Source: Girardinichthys multiradiatus (lineage: Eukaryota; Chordata; Actinopteri; Cyprinodontiformes; Goodeidae). From it: DNA of 64,000 bases. Location of the stretch: positions 50,833,848-50,897,847 of the forward strand of contig NC_061812.1 of the NCBI RefSeq assembly GCF_021462225.1. The letters run 5' to 3'. The position numbers and the translations under genes are program-made. Shown one piece after another: positions 11,226 through 21,864 of this stretch. Position 1 is the stretch's first letter; each line of letters begins with the position of its first letter. Under the pieces are notes generated by a model. That model made no database searches and was not told the origin of the DNA. It worked only from the letters and a program-made list of their open reading frames with translations.

Positions 11226-12194
11226 AGTAAGCAACTGTCCACTGTCTCTACATGCTCATCCAGGAGGAGTGAATGCTGCAAGTCACTGACTGGATGCAAT
11301 CTTCTGGGTTTCCTTAGACAAAAAACTTTTTTTACCAATTTGAATAATAAACGGAATCTGACTGCACTGTTTTATAGTTATGATTATATTGGCTTGAAAT
11401 CTGTATGATTCGATTGAATTGACTTTGTAAAGTGCCTTGAGATGACATGTGTTGTGAATAGGTGCTATATACTCGTACTCGTCGTCTTCCGCTTTATCCG
11501 GGACCGGGTCACGGGGGCAGCAGACTCAGCAGAGACGCCCAGACATCCCTCTCTCCAGACACCTCTTGCAGCTCCTCCGGGGGGGAGCCCAAGGCGTTCC
11601 CAGGCCAGCCGAGAGACATAGTCCCTTCAGCGTGTCCTGAGCCGTCCCCTGGACTATCCAGAAATGATAGTCAGCAGAGACCTCTCCCCAACCCAGGGTT
11701 GCGACCCTCTCATCCACTGGGGTAAACCCCAACACGAGACGGCTGAGCTGGGGGGCAACAAGCAAACCCACCCCAGCCTGCCGCCTCTCCCCACGGGCCA
11801 CTCCAGAATAGAAGAGAGTCCAGCCCCTCTTGAGGAGATGGGTTCCAGAGCCCACGCTGTGCGTGGAGGTGAGCCCGACTATTTCTAGTCGATATCTTTC
11901 GACCTCCCGCACCAGCTTAGGCTCCTTCCCCCCCAGCAAGGTGACATTCCACGTCCCTAGAGCCAGCCTAAGCATCTGGGGATCGGGCCGCCGAGGTCTC
12001 CACCTTCGTCCGCCGCCCAATCCTCTTTGCACTGGTCCCTCACGGTTCCCCCTGCAGGTGGTGGGCCTACTGGGGGATGGTCTTGCGTCTCTTGTTCGGG
12101 CTTGGCCCGGCCGGGTCCCGTGAGGAGCAACCCGGCCACCAGGCGCTCTCCGACGAGTCCCGGTGCTATAAAAATAAACTGAATTGAACTGAAC
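11226..12194 (+). repeat. L2 LINE 3' tail, interrupted
   Basis: 11226-11469 matches the 3' terminal region of the fish L2 type: 'ctgtccactgtctctacatg', then 'aagtgccttgagatgacatg', then 'ggtgctata'. It continues after the RTE insertion at 12171 with aaaataaactgaattgaact, the (CTGAA/GAATT) tail. A second copy of this tail at 35.2-35.76 kb confirms the family. Only the untranslated end is present. Confidence 0.8.
11470..12161 (-). pseudogene. Internally deleted RTE-type LINE (Rex3-like)
   Basis: Read on the minus strand, the 5' segment encodes the start of an AP endonuclease (LRLALGTWNV, YRLEIVGLTSTHS, GWTLFYSGVARGERRQAGVG). At about 11640-11660 it jumps to the far C-terminus of the same LINE's protein in another frame (RDYVSRLAWERLG-like), then to the 3' end with tactcg repeats. 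The rest of the endonuclease and the whole reverse transcriptase are missing. It is flanked by ggtgctata at 11461-11469 and 12162-12170, a 9-bp target duplication inside an L2 tail. The family matches the copy at 62.7-64.0 kb. RTE/Rex3 naming is from remembered domain order and is moderate. Confidence 0.8.
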
Positions 12195-12954
12195 CTGTGT
12201 GTACCTAAATCTGCATTAGTCTGATTTAATAAACTTGGCTAAATATTAAAAAAAGAAAAAAGAGAGTGTTCTTGATGCTGAGAATAAACAAGAAAATAAA
12301 GATCCGATGCCTCTCCCCAATATTCGGAAACTTAATGTCTTCTTTATAAGCCATACTTTGCCTTCTTGGTAAAGTGACAAATGTTTATATGAAAATGAAT
12401 AGATCCCACATGCTGCATACAGTTCTAGGAACTGCAAAGAAATCAATACATAAAACCTAAGAAAAAAAGATGTCTAATATTTTTTTAAATAAAATTTTAA
12501 GTCTATGGAAAGAATGTGTGCTTGTCTGAAAAAAAGAACAGGATAAAATAAAGTTTATCTGATCTCCATTAACTATACAACAGTCCCATCCATCCATCCA
12601 TCCATCCATCAACACCTTATTGTCCTTGCAGGGTGGTGGGAAGTCTTGCGCCTGTCTATAGTAGTCATTGCACAATTCATGGGCTGATGATAAACTATGT
12701 GAATTAAAATGAAATTATGCAGGGAAGAAGTATTGAACTACAAGGTGGGATGGAGATGTCAGCGTCCTTGGTGCCGGGCTGGTGGTCTGCGTTGAGGAGC
12801 AGTATTGCCTCGGGCGATTGTAAACGTCGAGCCCCTGAAAGACCATCGTAATCCCATGGTGTTGTATAACTGGTGCTTACTTTTCTCTGACTTCCACTAA
12901 CAATACTCAAACAGAGTGATCTTCTCAACACTTGTTTGTTTGGCTGGATCCTTC
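12195..12954. other. Non-coding stretch with a (CATC)n microsatellite
   Basis: A perfect CATC tetranucleotide run of about six units lies at 12587-12610. The rest is AT-rich and unassigned. Confidence 0.6.
12587..12610. repeat. (CATC)n microsatellite
   Basis: Six perfect CATC units. Confidence 0.95.
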
Positions 12955-12964
12955 AGTAATGCTG

Positions 12965-13440
12965 TGCAGATTTGGGGTAGGACCCACATGCAGCCAGAAA
13001 CATGGAATGAAAATGGTAAAGGTTTATTAATAATGAAAATAGAAAAGTTACAAGAGAGCAAAAGGGGAACAGGACATGGAACGCCTGCTGAAAATGGGCA
13101 ACATAACGAGGAAACAAGCAGTCTAATGAAGGATGAAGCCATGAACAAGGAGAACCAGAGAGCTTACGCACTGAGAGAAGAGTGGAGATTGATAGTGAAG
13201 GCAGGCAAGTTCATCAGGGGATTATGTGCAGCAGCTGTGCCAGAAGGAAAAGCAGGGAAACTGAGGAAGGGAGACTAATTAACAGAAAACTAGGAGACTT
13301 CTAACCAAGGGGAAAGGACTAACACTGACAGAAATTAATTCAAATGCACAAAAAACAGAACACAAAAATAAAATAAACTGAACATAAATGAAAGAACTAA
13401 TATAGAAACACCTTGCTAGCAATAACAAATACAGAGAAAT
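12965..13440 (-). mobile_element. Probable Gypsy-type LTR, minus orientation
   Basis: On the minus strand the left part reads aataaacctttacc, then 'gctgcatgtgggtcctaccc', then aatctgcaca. The gcatgtgggtc motif (12981-12991 inverted) also lies near the 3' ends of the two Gypsy LTRs at 8206 and 18001, each time after an aataaa signal. A segment at about 13230-13283 closely matches 57083-57135 (both contain 'ggaggatta-gtctccct'-like minus-strand sequence), so the family is repeated in the window. No target duplication was identified. The 120-codon frame at 12916-13278 is incidental. Confidence 0.45.
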
Positions 13441-15330
13441 TAACGGAACTGTTCAATTTATCATTAGTTTATTACACTCTTTTTATTGTTTGGTAGTTAG
13501 TGGAAACTTGCTATCTTTGGAGATTTTAGCGGCTCACATATTTTGACTGTAAGGTTGAACTATTGTCTCAATACATTTTCATATATACGAAATAAGTTGT
13601 TTGTGTTTATTCTGTGTATGTGTGCAGTGCTTACTGTTCAAGAGCGCCAGTGCATTAATTCACTTGTCAACCTATTGCTCTATAATGACTTTGTCAATAT
13701 TTATTAAATATAATTATTAATACTTGCTAATAGACAAAGCAATGTTGTTGCACAACCTCTTGATGCCCAGTGTTCTAACATCAGATATCGCTGCTCATTT
13801 ATGATAATGACACAAATTGTGAGATTTGTGGAGTTTATGAGTTTAGACATTTGCCTAAAGTTGTTAATAACTCATATACTTTCTCTCTTTTGTTAGTGAA
13901 AATCAATTCTGCTGCATAAGAATATTTGTAGGTGCTTTATGGCTGTTTTGTGTAGTTAATGGCTTGCAGTTTGATTTAATTTTACATTTGGCCTTGACCA
14001 AATGTTTTTTGCAAACCAGTATTCAGACACTGACTTATTCCAGTGTGTTTTGTAGAGACCATAGTTTGTAACCTGGTTTGTCCCCTGGAGGTAATTCTAT
14101 TACCTGTAATCAGCTGCTTTGACTCATTTCAGAGTGTTTTGTGTAGACCACAGCTCATACCCTGATTTAACTTTGCAGTTAATTTCATTATTTATTATCA
14201 TTTTGAGACATTCTGACACCTTTTGGTTATTTTTGTCTTTGTGTGGAACATGTTCTCTTGCCTCATACATTTAATCTCTTTTAGTCTAACTCACTGTTAG
14301 TCCTGTCCAAGGGGGATTAAAAACTAGCTAGGCATAGTTATTTAAGACTAAATCAACTGTGACTTACTAATTATTGTTCCTATCATTGTATAACATTGAA
14401 AACGTTCCAATTTAAACATGAGCTGAGAGGGTATTTTATATGCTATTTTCCAATTACCCACAAATGCTTTATCCCTCCAACCAAGGTGCCTGGGCAGGAG
14501 GTGGATAGGAGCTCACGCCCCGTGCTTAGGATGTTATATAATAAGCAGTACCTCTAGAGTTTAGGGCATACTTATTCTGAAAACAAAAAAATATTGAAGT
14601 AAAAACTTGAAAATATACCTGTACTAAAAGCAAACGGCACAAACAACCTTTGCGCTCTCACAGTCTGCCTCGTTACATTATGTCTCTGCACTAAATCATT
14701 GATTTCTTAATATTCCTTAGTGTACTAATGTAACAGGAAAACAAAACTTTAAGGCTTAACATTCACATCTCCAATTTTCTATAAGTTTCATGTTCTGCCT
14801 TAATACAGCACTAAGGCTCTCTTGCATATCAGAAGGAGACGGCGGGCTTGAGCTGGAGCTCGTGACATTGCACTGCAATGTGTCTATGCTTTCTTCTAAC
14901 CCCCTCGCTGTATTTTCTTTTGCCCTTGTCTTACTCTAATCATGCAGAAGGAACAGACAGATTTTTTTAGGAGGAAAAGCATCAAAGAGAAACAAAGCTG
15001 ATGAACGGTGTCTTTAAAAGATCTAATTTCAGATTACTGTATGTGACGGGAGCTTCATCAGAGCTTTTATGCAGAGGGAGAACAGGAAAAGAATGCAGAC
15101 AGAATGATGAAGGAAGAGTAAGTAAAGGTGTGGTGAAATGGTTGTGGGAGTAATGTATGTGTGCATGTGTATGTGAAAGTAAGTTTGTAAATGGCATTTC
15201 CAGGCCTGATGCTGCACTTTATGTAATGTAACATGCCTGCATATTAACTCCGTGGAAATATCAGGACCTGCCCAACACCTTTCTGGCTTTTATATTATCT
15301 GCTACATAACCAGAAAAGACTTAATAACTT
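13441..15330. other. Non-coding AT-rich stretch
   Basis: No gene recognised. 13480-13740 has an AT-rich LTR-3'-end look (tttggtagttagt, gtgtgcagtgcttactgttcaag) reminiscent of the ends of families A and B, but the match is too weak to call. Confidence 0.5.
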
Positions 15331-15939
15331 TGCGTGCGTGCGTGCGTGTGTGTGTGTGTGTGTGTGTGTGTTCTTGTACTTGTTGCTGAGTGAGAACCAT
15401 TTTTTGTATTTTTATCGCAAAGTGAGGACATTTTAACAAAGTGAGGACATTTTCCTGGTCCTCACTCTTTCAAATTTCGTTCTTGGGACAGGGGTTAGGT
15501 TTAGGACTAGGGTATGAATTGAGTTATTGTTAGGGTCAGGGTTAGGCACTAAAAATCAAGGAAAATGAATGGAAGTCAATGGAAGTAACCAAAAAGTCCT
15601 CATAAAGATAGTAAAACACGGATGTGTGTGTGTGTGTGTGTGTGTTCCTGTTTTGGCATTACAGTGAGAACCATTTTCCCAATTTCACCATCAAATTGGG
15701 GACCGTTTGTACCAAAGTGAGGACATTTTGCTGGTCCTCACGACCTATTTTGCTAACAGTTAGGTTTAGGACTAAGGTGTGAATTGACTTTAGGTTAATG
15801 TTAGGGTTAGGTAAGCACTGGTAATGGTTAAGTTTAGGGCTATTGTCAGGGTTAGGACATAGAAAGGGTTGAAAATGACTGAAAATCAATGGAAGTCAAT
15901 GGGAGTCAACACATGGTCCTCACTACATATAGCTAAACA

Positions 15940-15989
<50 letters not shown>

Positions 15990-15995
15990 TGTGAA
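15331..15995 (+). repeat. Tandem GT-flanked repeat with telomere-like words
   Basis: Three GT runs (15331-15371, about 15622-15645, 15942-15993) separate two copies of one unit of about 250-300 bp. Each unit has 'gagaaccattttt', then 'aaagtgaggacatttt', 'ctggtcctcac', 'gttaggtttaggact', 'gttagg' words, 'aatggaagtcaatgg' and 'gtcctca'. The pattern is (GT)n-unit-(GT)n-unit-(GT)n. The two units are diverged but clearly homologous. The TTAGG-like words are part of the unit and are not true telomeric TTAGGG arrays. Confidence 0.85.
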
Positions 15996-17995
15996 AAGGC
16001 ATGTTTGTCTGGGCTCTTTGACAGCGATAACCTTTCTGGAATGGAAGTGTTAATTGCACTGGCCTGGAATCACTGGATGAGATGGTGTAATTACTATCTA
16101 TTCAAAGAGGATTTTTTTTACAGGACAAAGTGTCTGCACGTGAGCAGTAAAGATGAAAATATTACAGTGAATGTAAGGGTTTTTACCCTTTTAAGAGTGC
16201 TGGATTTGGGTTAAAACTGGAACCACACAATAGAACAAATCAACAAAAATAAAAGAATAAAAACTGAGGTGAGGAAAATGCAAAGGAATCTCAGAGAAAT
16301 TAAATTGAATCTTTTTAAAGAACAAGCCTTTTCAAGTGATTTGATTAAAGCTGAACTGATTAGAATTGTTTTGATATACTGGAAATAGAACCATGTTTGA
16401 TCCAACCAGTTCCTTTAAGAAATTACAACCAGAGCTTTGCAACACGAAGATCAAGGTTTGTCTTGTTAAAATACAACACAGAAATAATGTTTGCCTCAGG
16501 ACTTTATCGTATGCTTCTTCAAACATCACTTTCACCAATATGAAATCAGTCATATCACACTGAACACATATGTTCACTGAACACTACAGTCACCAGTGTT
16601 CCTTTCACACTGATGCCTGTTGGATGAATAACAACTGACAGCCTAAAGGACACACAGTGGGTGTTTTTCACAAAGAAGGGTTAACATGCTCTGAGTAGAA
16701 AGATACTCTGGGTAAACCTACTCAACTCTCACAGCCAGGGTTGTTGATTACACAATAGGTGGTAACACTTTGATCATTCTACTCTGAGAATAGTTAACAC
16801 TGAGTTAAGCACGAGCATATAAGAAGTCCATGTCAATGGGAGGAAATAAGAATCCTCAAAGAGCGTATTTCTCACCGTGTGTGTTTGTGTCTGCATTGAA
16901 TTTGTGTCTCGGTGCAACCCAGTAGGCACAAAAAGAGGTGGCAGCAAATCAGGATGAAAGAGAAAATTATAGTCAAATCAGGTCAGGTCCAGTTATAAGC
17001 TATTGTTATCTTTAACCTTTACCAACTGAATTATACATTATTCATTGGCTTTATTCAACATACGCAATTAATGTTGTGATTTAGCAAAAATGTGTAGCAG
17101 ACGACTTCATACTGCCAATATTTAATATGGTCCACTTAAAAGTGACCTATTGCTGAGGGCATCTCTGGATGGACGTTATCTGACTCAAACATCCTTCTGG
17201 ACACAAACAATAATGTCAGAGGTTATTCATTGAAATAACTAATGTGTACATTAATCCTTTTCCCAGCATTGCTCCACAACACCAACCCATCCATCTTAAA
17301 CAGTAGTTGACACTGATTCTCTTGTAGGCATACAATTTGTGACTATTGTCACTTTTATATTAATTATTTCTAATTTGTAAGGTGAAGTAAAAGGTGAAGT
17401 TATATAAGTGAAGACCTAACAGTGTTGGAAAAAACACAAAAAACATGCAAATTAAGTGGTTCACTTGCCAGGGGTAAATGTGAATTTTAACCCTCTATCT
17501 ATTTCCTATTCAGGTGAAGAGGGTCCATCTACTGTACCTCTGGAGCACAACCCGCCTCAGTAAGAAGATAAACCTTGACTTGTGACGTAATATGAAAAAG
17601 AGTAGACATGCAACTGAAATTAAGATATTTTTCTGTCTCTAAAGCTTTCTGTGAATCAACTGTACAATGTGTGCTTACAAAAAAAACATAGAAAGATGTG
17701 TAATCTAACAGGAATATCTAAAAATGCAGCTGCAGAAAACACAAATTGAAATACAACTGCTGGAGCATCAATTAAATGGGTGTGAGGTGCCGATTAAAAC
17801 CCTGATTGAATTAAGAACACATAGGAATGCCTACAAATCATTTAGGAATAGCATACTATACATAATAATACACTAGGAATTTGTTAAGAATTAACTGAGA
17901 TATTTTGGATTCCGCACCAAGATTTTGAACAACTCAAAACCTTTGAATTCCAGAAGTATTACAAGAACTGACTAAGAATAAAATATGAACCAGTT
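15996..17995. other. Non-coding stretch
   Basis: About 2 kb without a recognisable gene or element. Small overlapping open frames (15945-16577) include translated GT repeat and are not genes. Confidence 0.55.
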
Positions 17996-18000
17996 ACAAT

Positions 18001-18786
18001 TGTCGGGATCTGGGAGCCTGTCTGTTTTTTTGCTTTCTGCTAACCTTATTTGTCCAGCAGAGGGTGTCGAAGCTACAGGAGGAACGCGGACAGGTGTTTT
18101 CCATCTTCTGATTGCTGTGTACGCTACTTAAGCCGTGGCTGCCTGCTACTCGTTGCCTGAGTGTTGAGCCTATGTGGTAACCAGCTCAAGCCAGCTTTCT
18201 GGTTTTGATCAGTTCTGTTTTCGGTCTGTTCTGACTTGTGTTTTCGCCTTAGGAAACTGTAACCTGTGTGGGCGATGATCCTATCATCGTTCCTCTAGCG
18301 CTTGGAGCCTTTTGAATTACCTGTCTGGATTCTGCATACACTCCAGGACCGAGCATTCTTCATCTTCCACTGGACCTATGCTACACTACGACAAGGGTAC
18401 TCCTCCTGCAGACCTGTTCTTCCTCCAACGTAACTCCAGCTTCACCCTCCGCTCACTTCCCACGGAGAGTACGAGTGCTGTGAACTCTACGTTAGTTTCT
18501 TAACTCCGTCTCCCCTGGCGGATTCCGTTCTCTCTCTAGTAAGAGCATTTATCTTTATTTTTGATTTATATATATATATATCTATATATATAGATATATA
18601 TATAGATATATATATATATTGCCGTCTTTGTTTCTTACCTGCTCTTTTCCCTGCACAGTTGGAGAGACCAGACTCCTGTCACTTCCTTGTAGGATTTAGG
18701 AAATAATAAACTTCTTTTCACCGTGAGATTATCTCTGCTTGTGTTCTTTCTGTATGTGGGTCAGATCAGTGTCAAAAATGATGTCA
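18001..18786 (+). repeat. 5' LTR of the Gypsy element
   Basis: Starts TGTCGGGATCTGGG. It contains 'tacttaagcc', a complex AT tract at about 18568-18620, and aataaa near 18706. It ends after tgtatgtgggtcagatcag...atgatgtca, giving about 786 bp. The end is placed by analogy with the 790-bp solo LTR at 8206. The last base could be a few bases off. A partner 3' LTR is not found in the window. Confidence 0.8.
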
Positions 18787-19311
18787 GAACACTCAGGCTC
18801 AACAGACCCAGCAGAAAGTCTCAGTAGAACTGGGTCTGAATATTCTCACCAGATTCACTCACACGATTCAGCTCTCCATTCACTTTCTGAACAGATCCAA
18901 CATAATAATCAGCAACTAGATCATATTGTCTCTTTACTCCAGCATTCTTTAAATCTTCAGACCTCCGAGTCCTCTGAGGGCACTGTAGCAGCTTCTACTT
19001 CTCAACGTCTTTCACACTCTCGCGCTTCCCCTATTCCGGAGAGGTTTTCTGGTGACATTGATCACTGTAAGGGGTTTTTGTTGCAATGTACTCTCGTCCT
19101 TAACCGTTCTCCTGATAGTTTTCCCCATGATGATGCTAGGATTTCTTATATACTTGGATTACTAACTGGAAGGGCCTTACGTTGGGCGGAGGCTCGTTTT
19201 TCTGACTGTAATCAGTTTGATTGCTCTTTTGATGATTTCATTCTTGAATTCAAGCTGACTTTCTCCTCTGAGACGGACCAGACTAGCGTCTCTCGCTACC
19301 AATCACCTTGA
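18778..19311 (+). pseudogene. Gypsy gag remnant
   Basis: About 178 codons. The N-terminus is predicted to be helical and polar (SLSEQIQHNNQQLDHIVSLL). The capsid-like core follows: PIPERFSGDIDHCKGFLLQC, SYILGLLTGRALRWAEARF, DDFILEFKLTF. The PERFSGD...GRA..WA pattern is the sushi/RTL-type Gag. The family's C-terminal zinc knuckle (CCHC) is absent: the frame stops at 19311 and protease begins immediately in another frame, so an internal deletion joined the two. The ATG may lie in the LTR end, so the true start is uncertain. Confidence 0.8.
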
Positions 19312-19667
19312 TTGGTAGTCAGCAGACTAGGAATCTTTTAGCACTCGTTGATTCCGGCTGTGAGCAGAATTTTATCGATAGCAAGTTGGTAGAACTGGCC
19401 CAGATTGAGATTGAGCTTCTGGATGCGCCACGATTAGTTTCTGCCTTAGATGGACGGAGGTTGCAGAGAATTACTCACAAGACCATACCTATTGAACTAG
19501 TTCTCTCCGGAAATCATAGGGAGATGATTTCTTTTTATGTATTTCCGGTTTCTCAGTCTTCCTTAGTTCTTGGTTTTCTTTGGCTGCAAAGACACAACCC
19601 TCATTTAAACTGGTCCGAGCTCCGCATTGAGGCCTGGTCTAATTATTGTCATTCCAATTGCCTTTAG
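19308..19667 (+). pseudogene. Gypsy aspartic protease region
   Basis: The open segment begins just before NLLALVDSGCEQNFIDSKL. ALVDSG is the retropepsin active site (D-S/T-G). The segment continues through ISFYVFPVSQSSLVLG and LQRHNPHLNW, a usual match to the end of Gypsy protease domains. A stop at 19665-19667 separates it from the reverse transcriptase. It overlaps the gag frame end by four bases only because of the upstream deletion. Confidence 0.8.
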
Positions 19668-20505
19668 TCGGCCTTACCTGTTAGGAACTCCACTGAGCCT
19701 AGTCCTCTTAGTGATGACATTCCTGACCTGTCCAGAGTCCCTGCAGTGTACCATTATTTAGGACTAGCCTTCAGCAAGAGTAGGGCTCTTATTTTGCCTC
19801 CCCATAGGCCCTATGACTGTGCCATTGACCTCCTTCCTGGGGCTCCACTCCCCACTAGTAGATTGTGTCCCATCTCTGGACCTGAACGACAGGCCTTGGA
19901 GGATTACATTAATGACTCCCTGGCTGCTGGTATTATTCGTCCCTCTTCCTCCCCTGTGGGTGCTGTTTTGTTTTTTTTGTTGGGAAGAAGGATGGTTCCC
20001 TTCGTCCTTGTATTGATTATCGCGGTTTGAACCAGATTACAGTTAAGAATAGGTACCCACTTCCTTTACTTTCCTCTGCGTTCGAACCAGTTCAGGGATC
20101 TACTGTCTTTACCAAGCTTGACCTTAGGAGTGCTTATCATCTAGTTAGAATCCGCCAGGGGGACGAGTGGAAGACAGCTTTTCAGACTCCTTTGGGTCAT
20201 TTTGAGTATTTAGTCATGCCTTTTGGACTTTGCAACGCCCCAGCAGTCTTCCAGTCGCTGATTAATGATGTGTTAAGAGATTTTTTGAGCATCTTTGTTT
20301 TTCTGTACCTCGACGATATTCTGATCTACTCCAGACCTTGAAGAACACCATCATCACGTTCGACTAGTCCTTCAACGGCTGCTGGAGAACCGATTATTTA
20401 TTAAGGCTGAGAAATGTGAGTTTCACCAGTCTTCTATTACCTTCCTGGGTCTCATCGTAGAGGGCGGATAGGTTCGTTCTGATCCTGATAAGATCAAGGC
20501 AGTCC
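19668..20505 (+). pseudogene. Gypsy reverse transcriptase region
   Basis: 19746-19990 holds the entry block ([34 protein letters not shown]). A frameshift in a T run near 19968-19980 breaks it. 20027-20341 holds [36 protein letters not shown] and the catalytic [10 protein letters not shown] stop at 20339-20341 follows, then thumb-region sequence ([32 protein letters not shown]) with another stop near 20470. All catalytic aspartates remain, but the gene needs several repairs. Confidence 0.85.
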
Positions 20506-21864
20506 TTGAGTGGCCGATTCCCGAGACAAGAAGACAACTTCAACGCTTCCTGGGGTTTGCTAATTTTTACAGGAGGTTTATACGGAATTACACCTCTGAC
20601 TGCTCTGACCTCCACTAAATTGCACTACACCTGGACCCCGGAGGCAGATTCAGCTTTTCAAGCTCTAAAGATGAAGTTTTCCCAAGCACCAATCCTTATC
20701 TACCCTGACACTACCAGACAGTTTACCATGGAGGTTGATGCTTCTGATTTAGGGGTTGGAGCAGTTCTGTCCCAGACCTCTGGTTCTGATGGAAAATTAC
20801 ATCCTTGCGCTTTTTTTCCCCATAGACTAAATGATGCGGAGCGCAATTATGATGTAGGAGACAAGGAACTTTTAGCCATTAAATTGGCTCTGGAGGAGTG
20901 GCGTCATTGGCTTGAGGGAACCTGTTTTCCTGTCATTGTGTGGACTGATCATAAGAATCTAGCCTACTTACAATCTGCTAAGCGACTAAATCCCCGCCAG
21001 TCCCGCTGGTCCTTATTCTTCTCCCGCTTCAATCTGGCCATTTCCTATCGCCCTGGTTCTAAGAATACTAAACCTGACGCTCTGTTTTCTGCTGATGAAG
21101 CTGAACAGAGACCTGTCTCCATTCTGCCTCCTAGTTGGACGGTGGGTTCTCTTAGGTGGGAGATTGAGGACTTTGTTACCCGCGCTCAGCGGGAGGAACC
21201 TGATCCAGGCACTAGTCCACAAGACAAGATTTTTGTTCCCACTATTGCCCGTTCTCGTGCCATCCATTGGCACCATTCTGCTAAATTTTCTGCCCATCCT
21301 GGTACTAGTAGAACTGTGGCCCTTATTTCTAGAAGGTTCTGGTGGCCTACTGTCCACAAGAACGTGAAGGAGTACGTTCACGCCTGTATTGTCTGCGCTC
21401 GAAATAAACATTGTAACCAACCACCTGGTGGCCTTTTACAGCCACTAAGCATCCCTGATCGTCCTTGGTCTCATCTTGCCTTAGACATTGTTACTGGCCT
21501 CCCTACCTCTCAAGGAATGACTACCATTTTGACTATTGTGGACCGATTCTCCAAAGCCTGCCATCTGATCCCACTGAAGAAATTGCCTACTGCTTTTCAG
21601 TCTGCCCAGCTGTTGATCAAACGTGTCTTCCGGCTCCATGGCATTCCTCAGGACATTCTGTCCGATCGAGGTCCTCAGTTCACTTCCCAAGTTTGGAAAC
21701 AATTTGCTTTAGCCCTTGGAGCTAAGGTTTCCTTGACTTCTGGATTTCATCCCCAGTCCAATGGCCAGGTGGAACGAATGAACCAACAACTCGAATCCAC
21801 TCTCCGTTGCCTTTGGTCCTCCAATCCTGCTGACTGGTGTAAACACTTACCTTGGGTTGAGTAT
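20506..21864 (+). pseudogene. Gypsy RNase H and integrase (5' part)
   Basis: RNase H runs from TWTPEADSAFQALK through TMEVDASDLGVGAVLSQ, DKELLAIKLALEEW and VWTDHKNLAYL, with all acidic residues present. The integrase zinc-binding part follows (HPGT, then CIVCARNK). The catalytic core follows: LALDIVTGLP, LSDRGPQFTSQVWK and QSNGQVERMNQ give the DDE triad. The frame stays open up to the LINE junction at 21865; the last 44 codons of the nominal open frame (to 21996) are LINE tail and not Gypsy. Confidence 0.85.

Noticed and set aside
10991..11408. Overlapping 105-115 codon frames on both strands
   Set aside because: They run into the L2 3' tail and have no domain.
12916..13278. 120-codon plus-strand frame as a host gene
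   Set aside because: It lies across an LTR-like repeat of which a related segment occurs at 57.1 kb; no domain is visible.
15480..15860. Interstitial telomeric repeat
   Set aside because: TTAGG words are scattered and degenerate inside a dispersed repeat unit; there is no tandem TTAGGG array.
18568..18620. Hairpin-forming AT tract in the Gypsy LTR as a regulatory structure
   Set aside because: It is a simple TA/TAGA microsatellite, and fold-back potential is expected from that composition.
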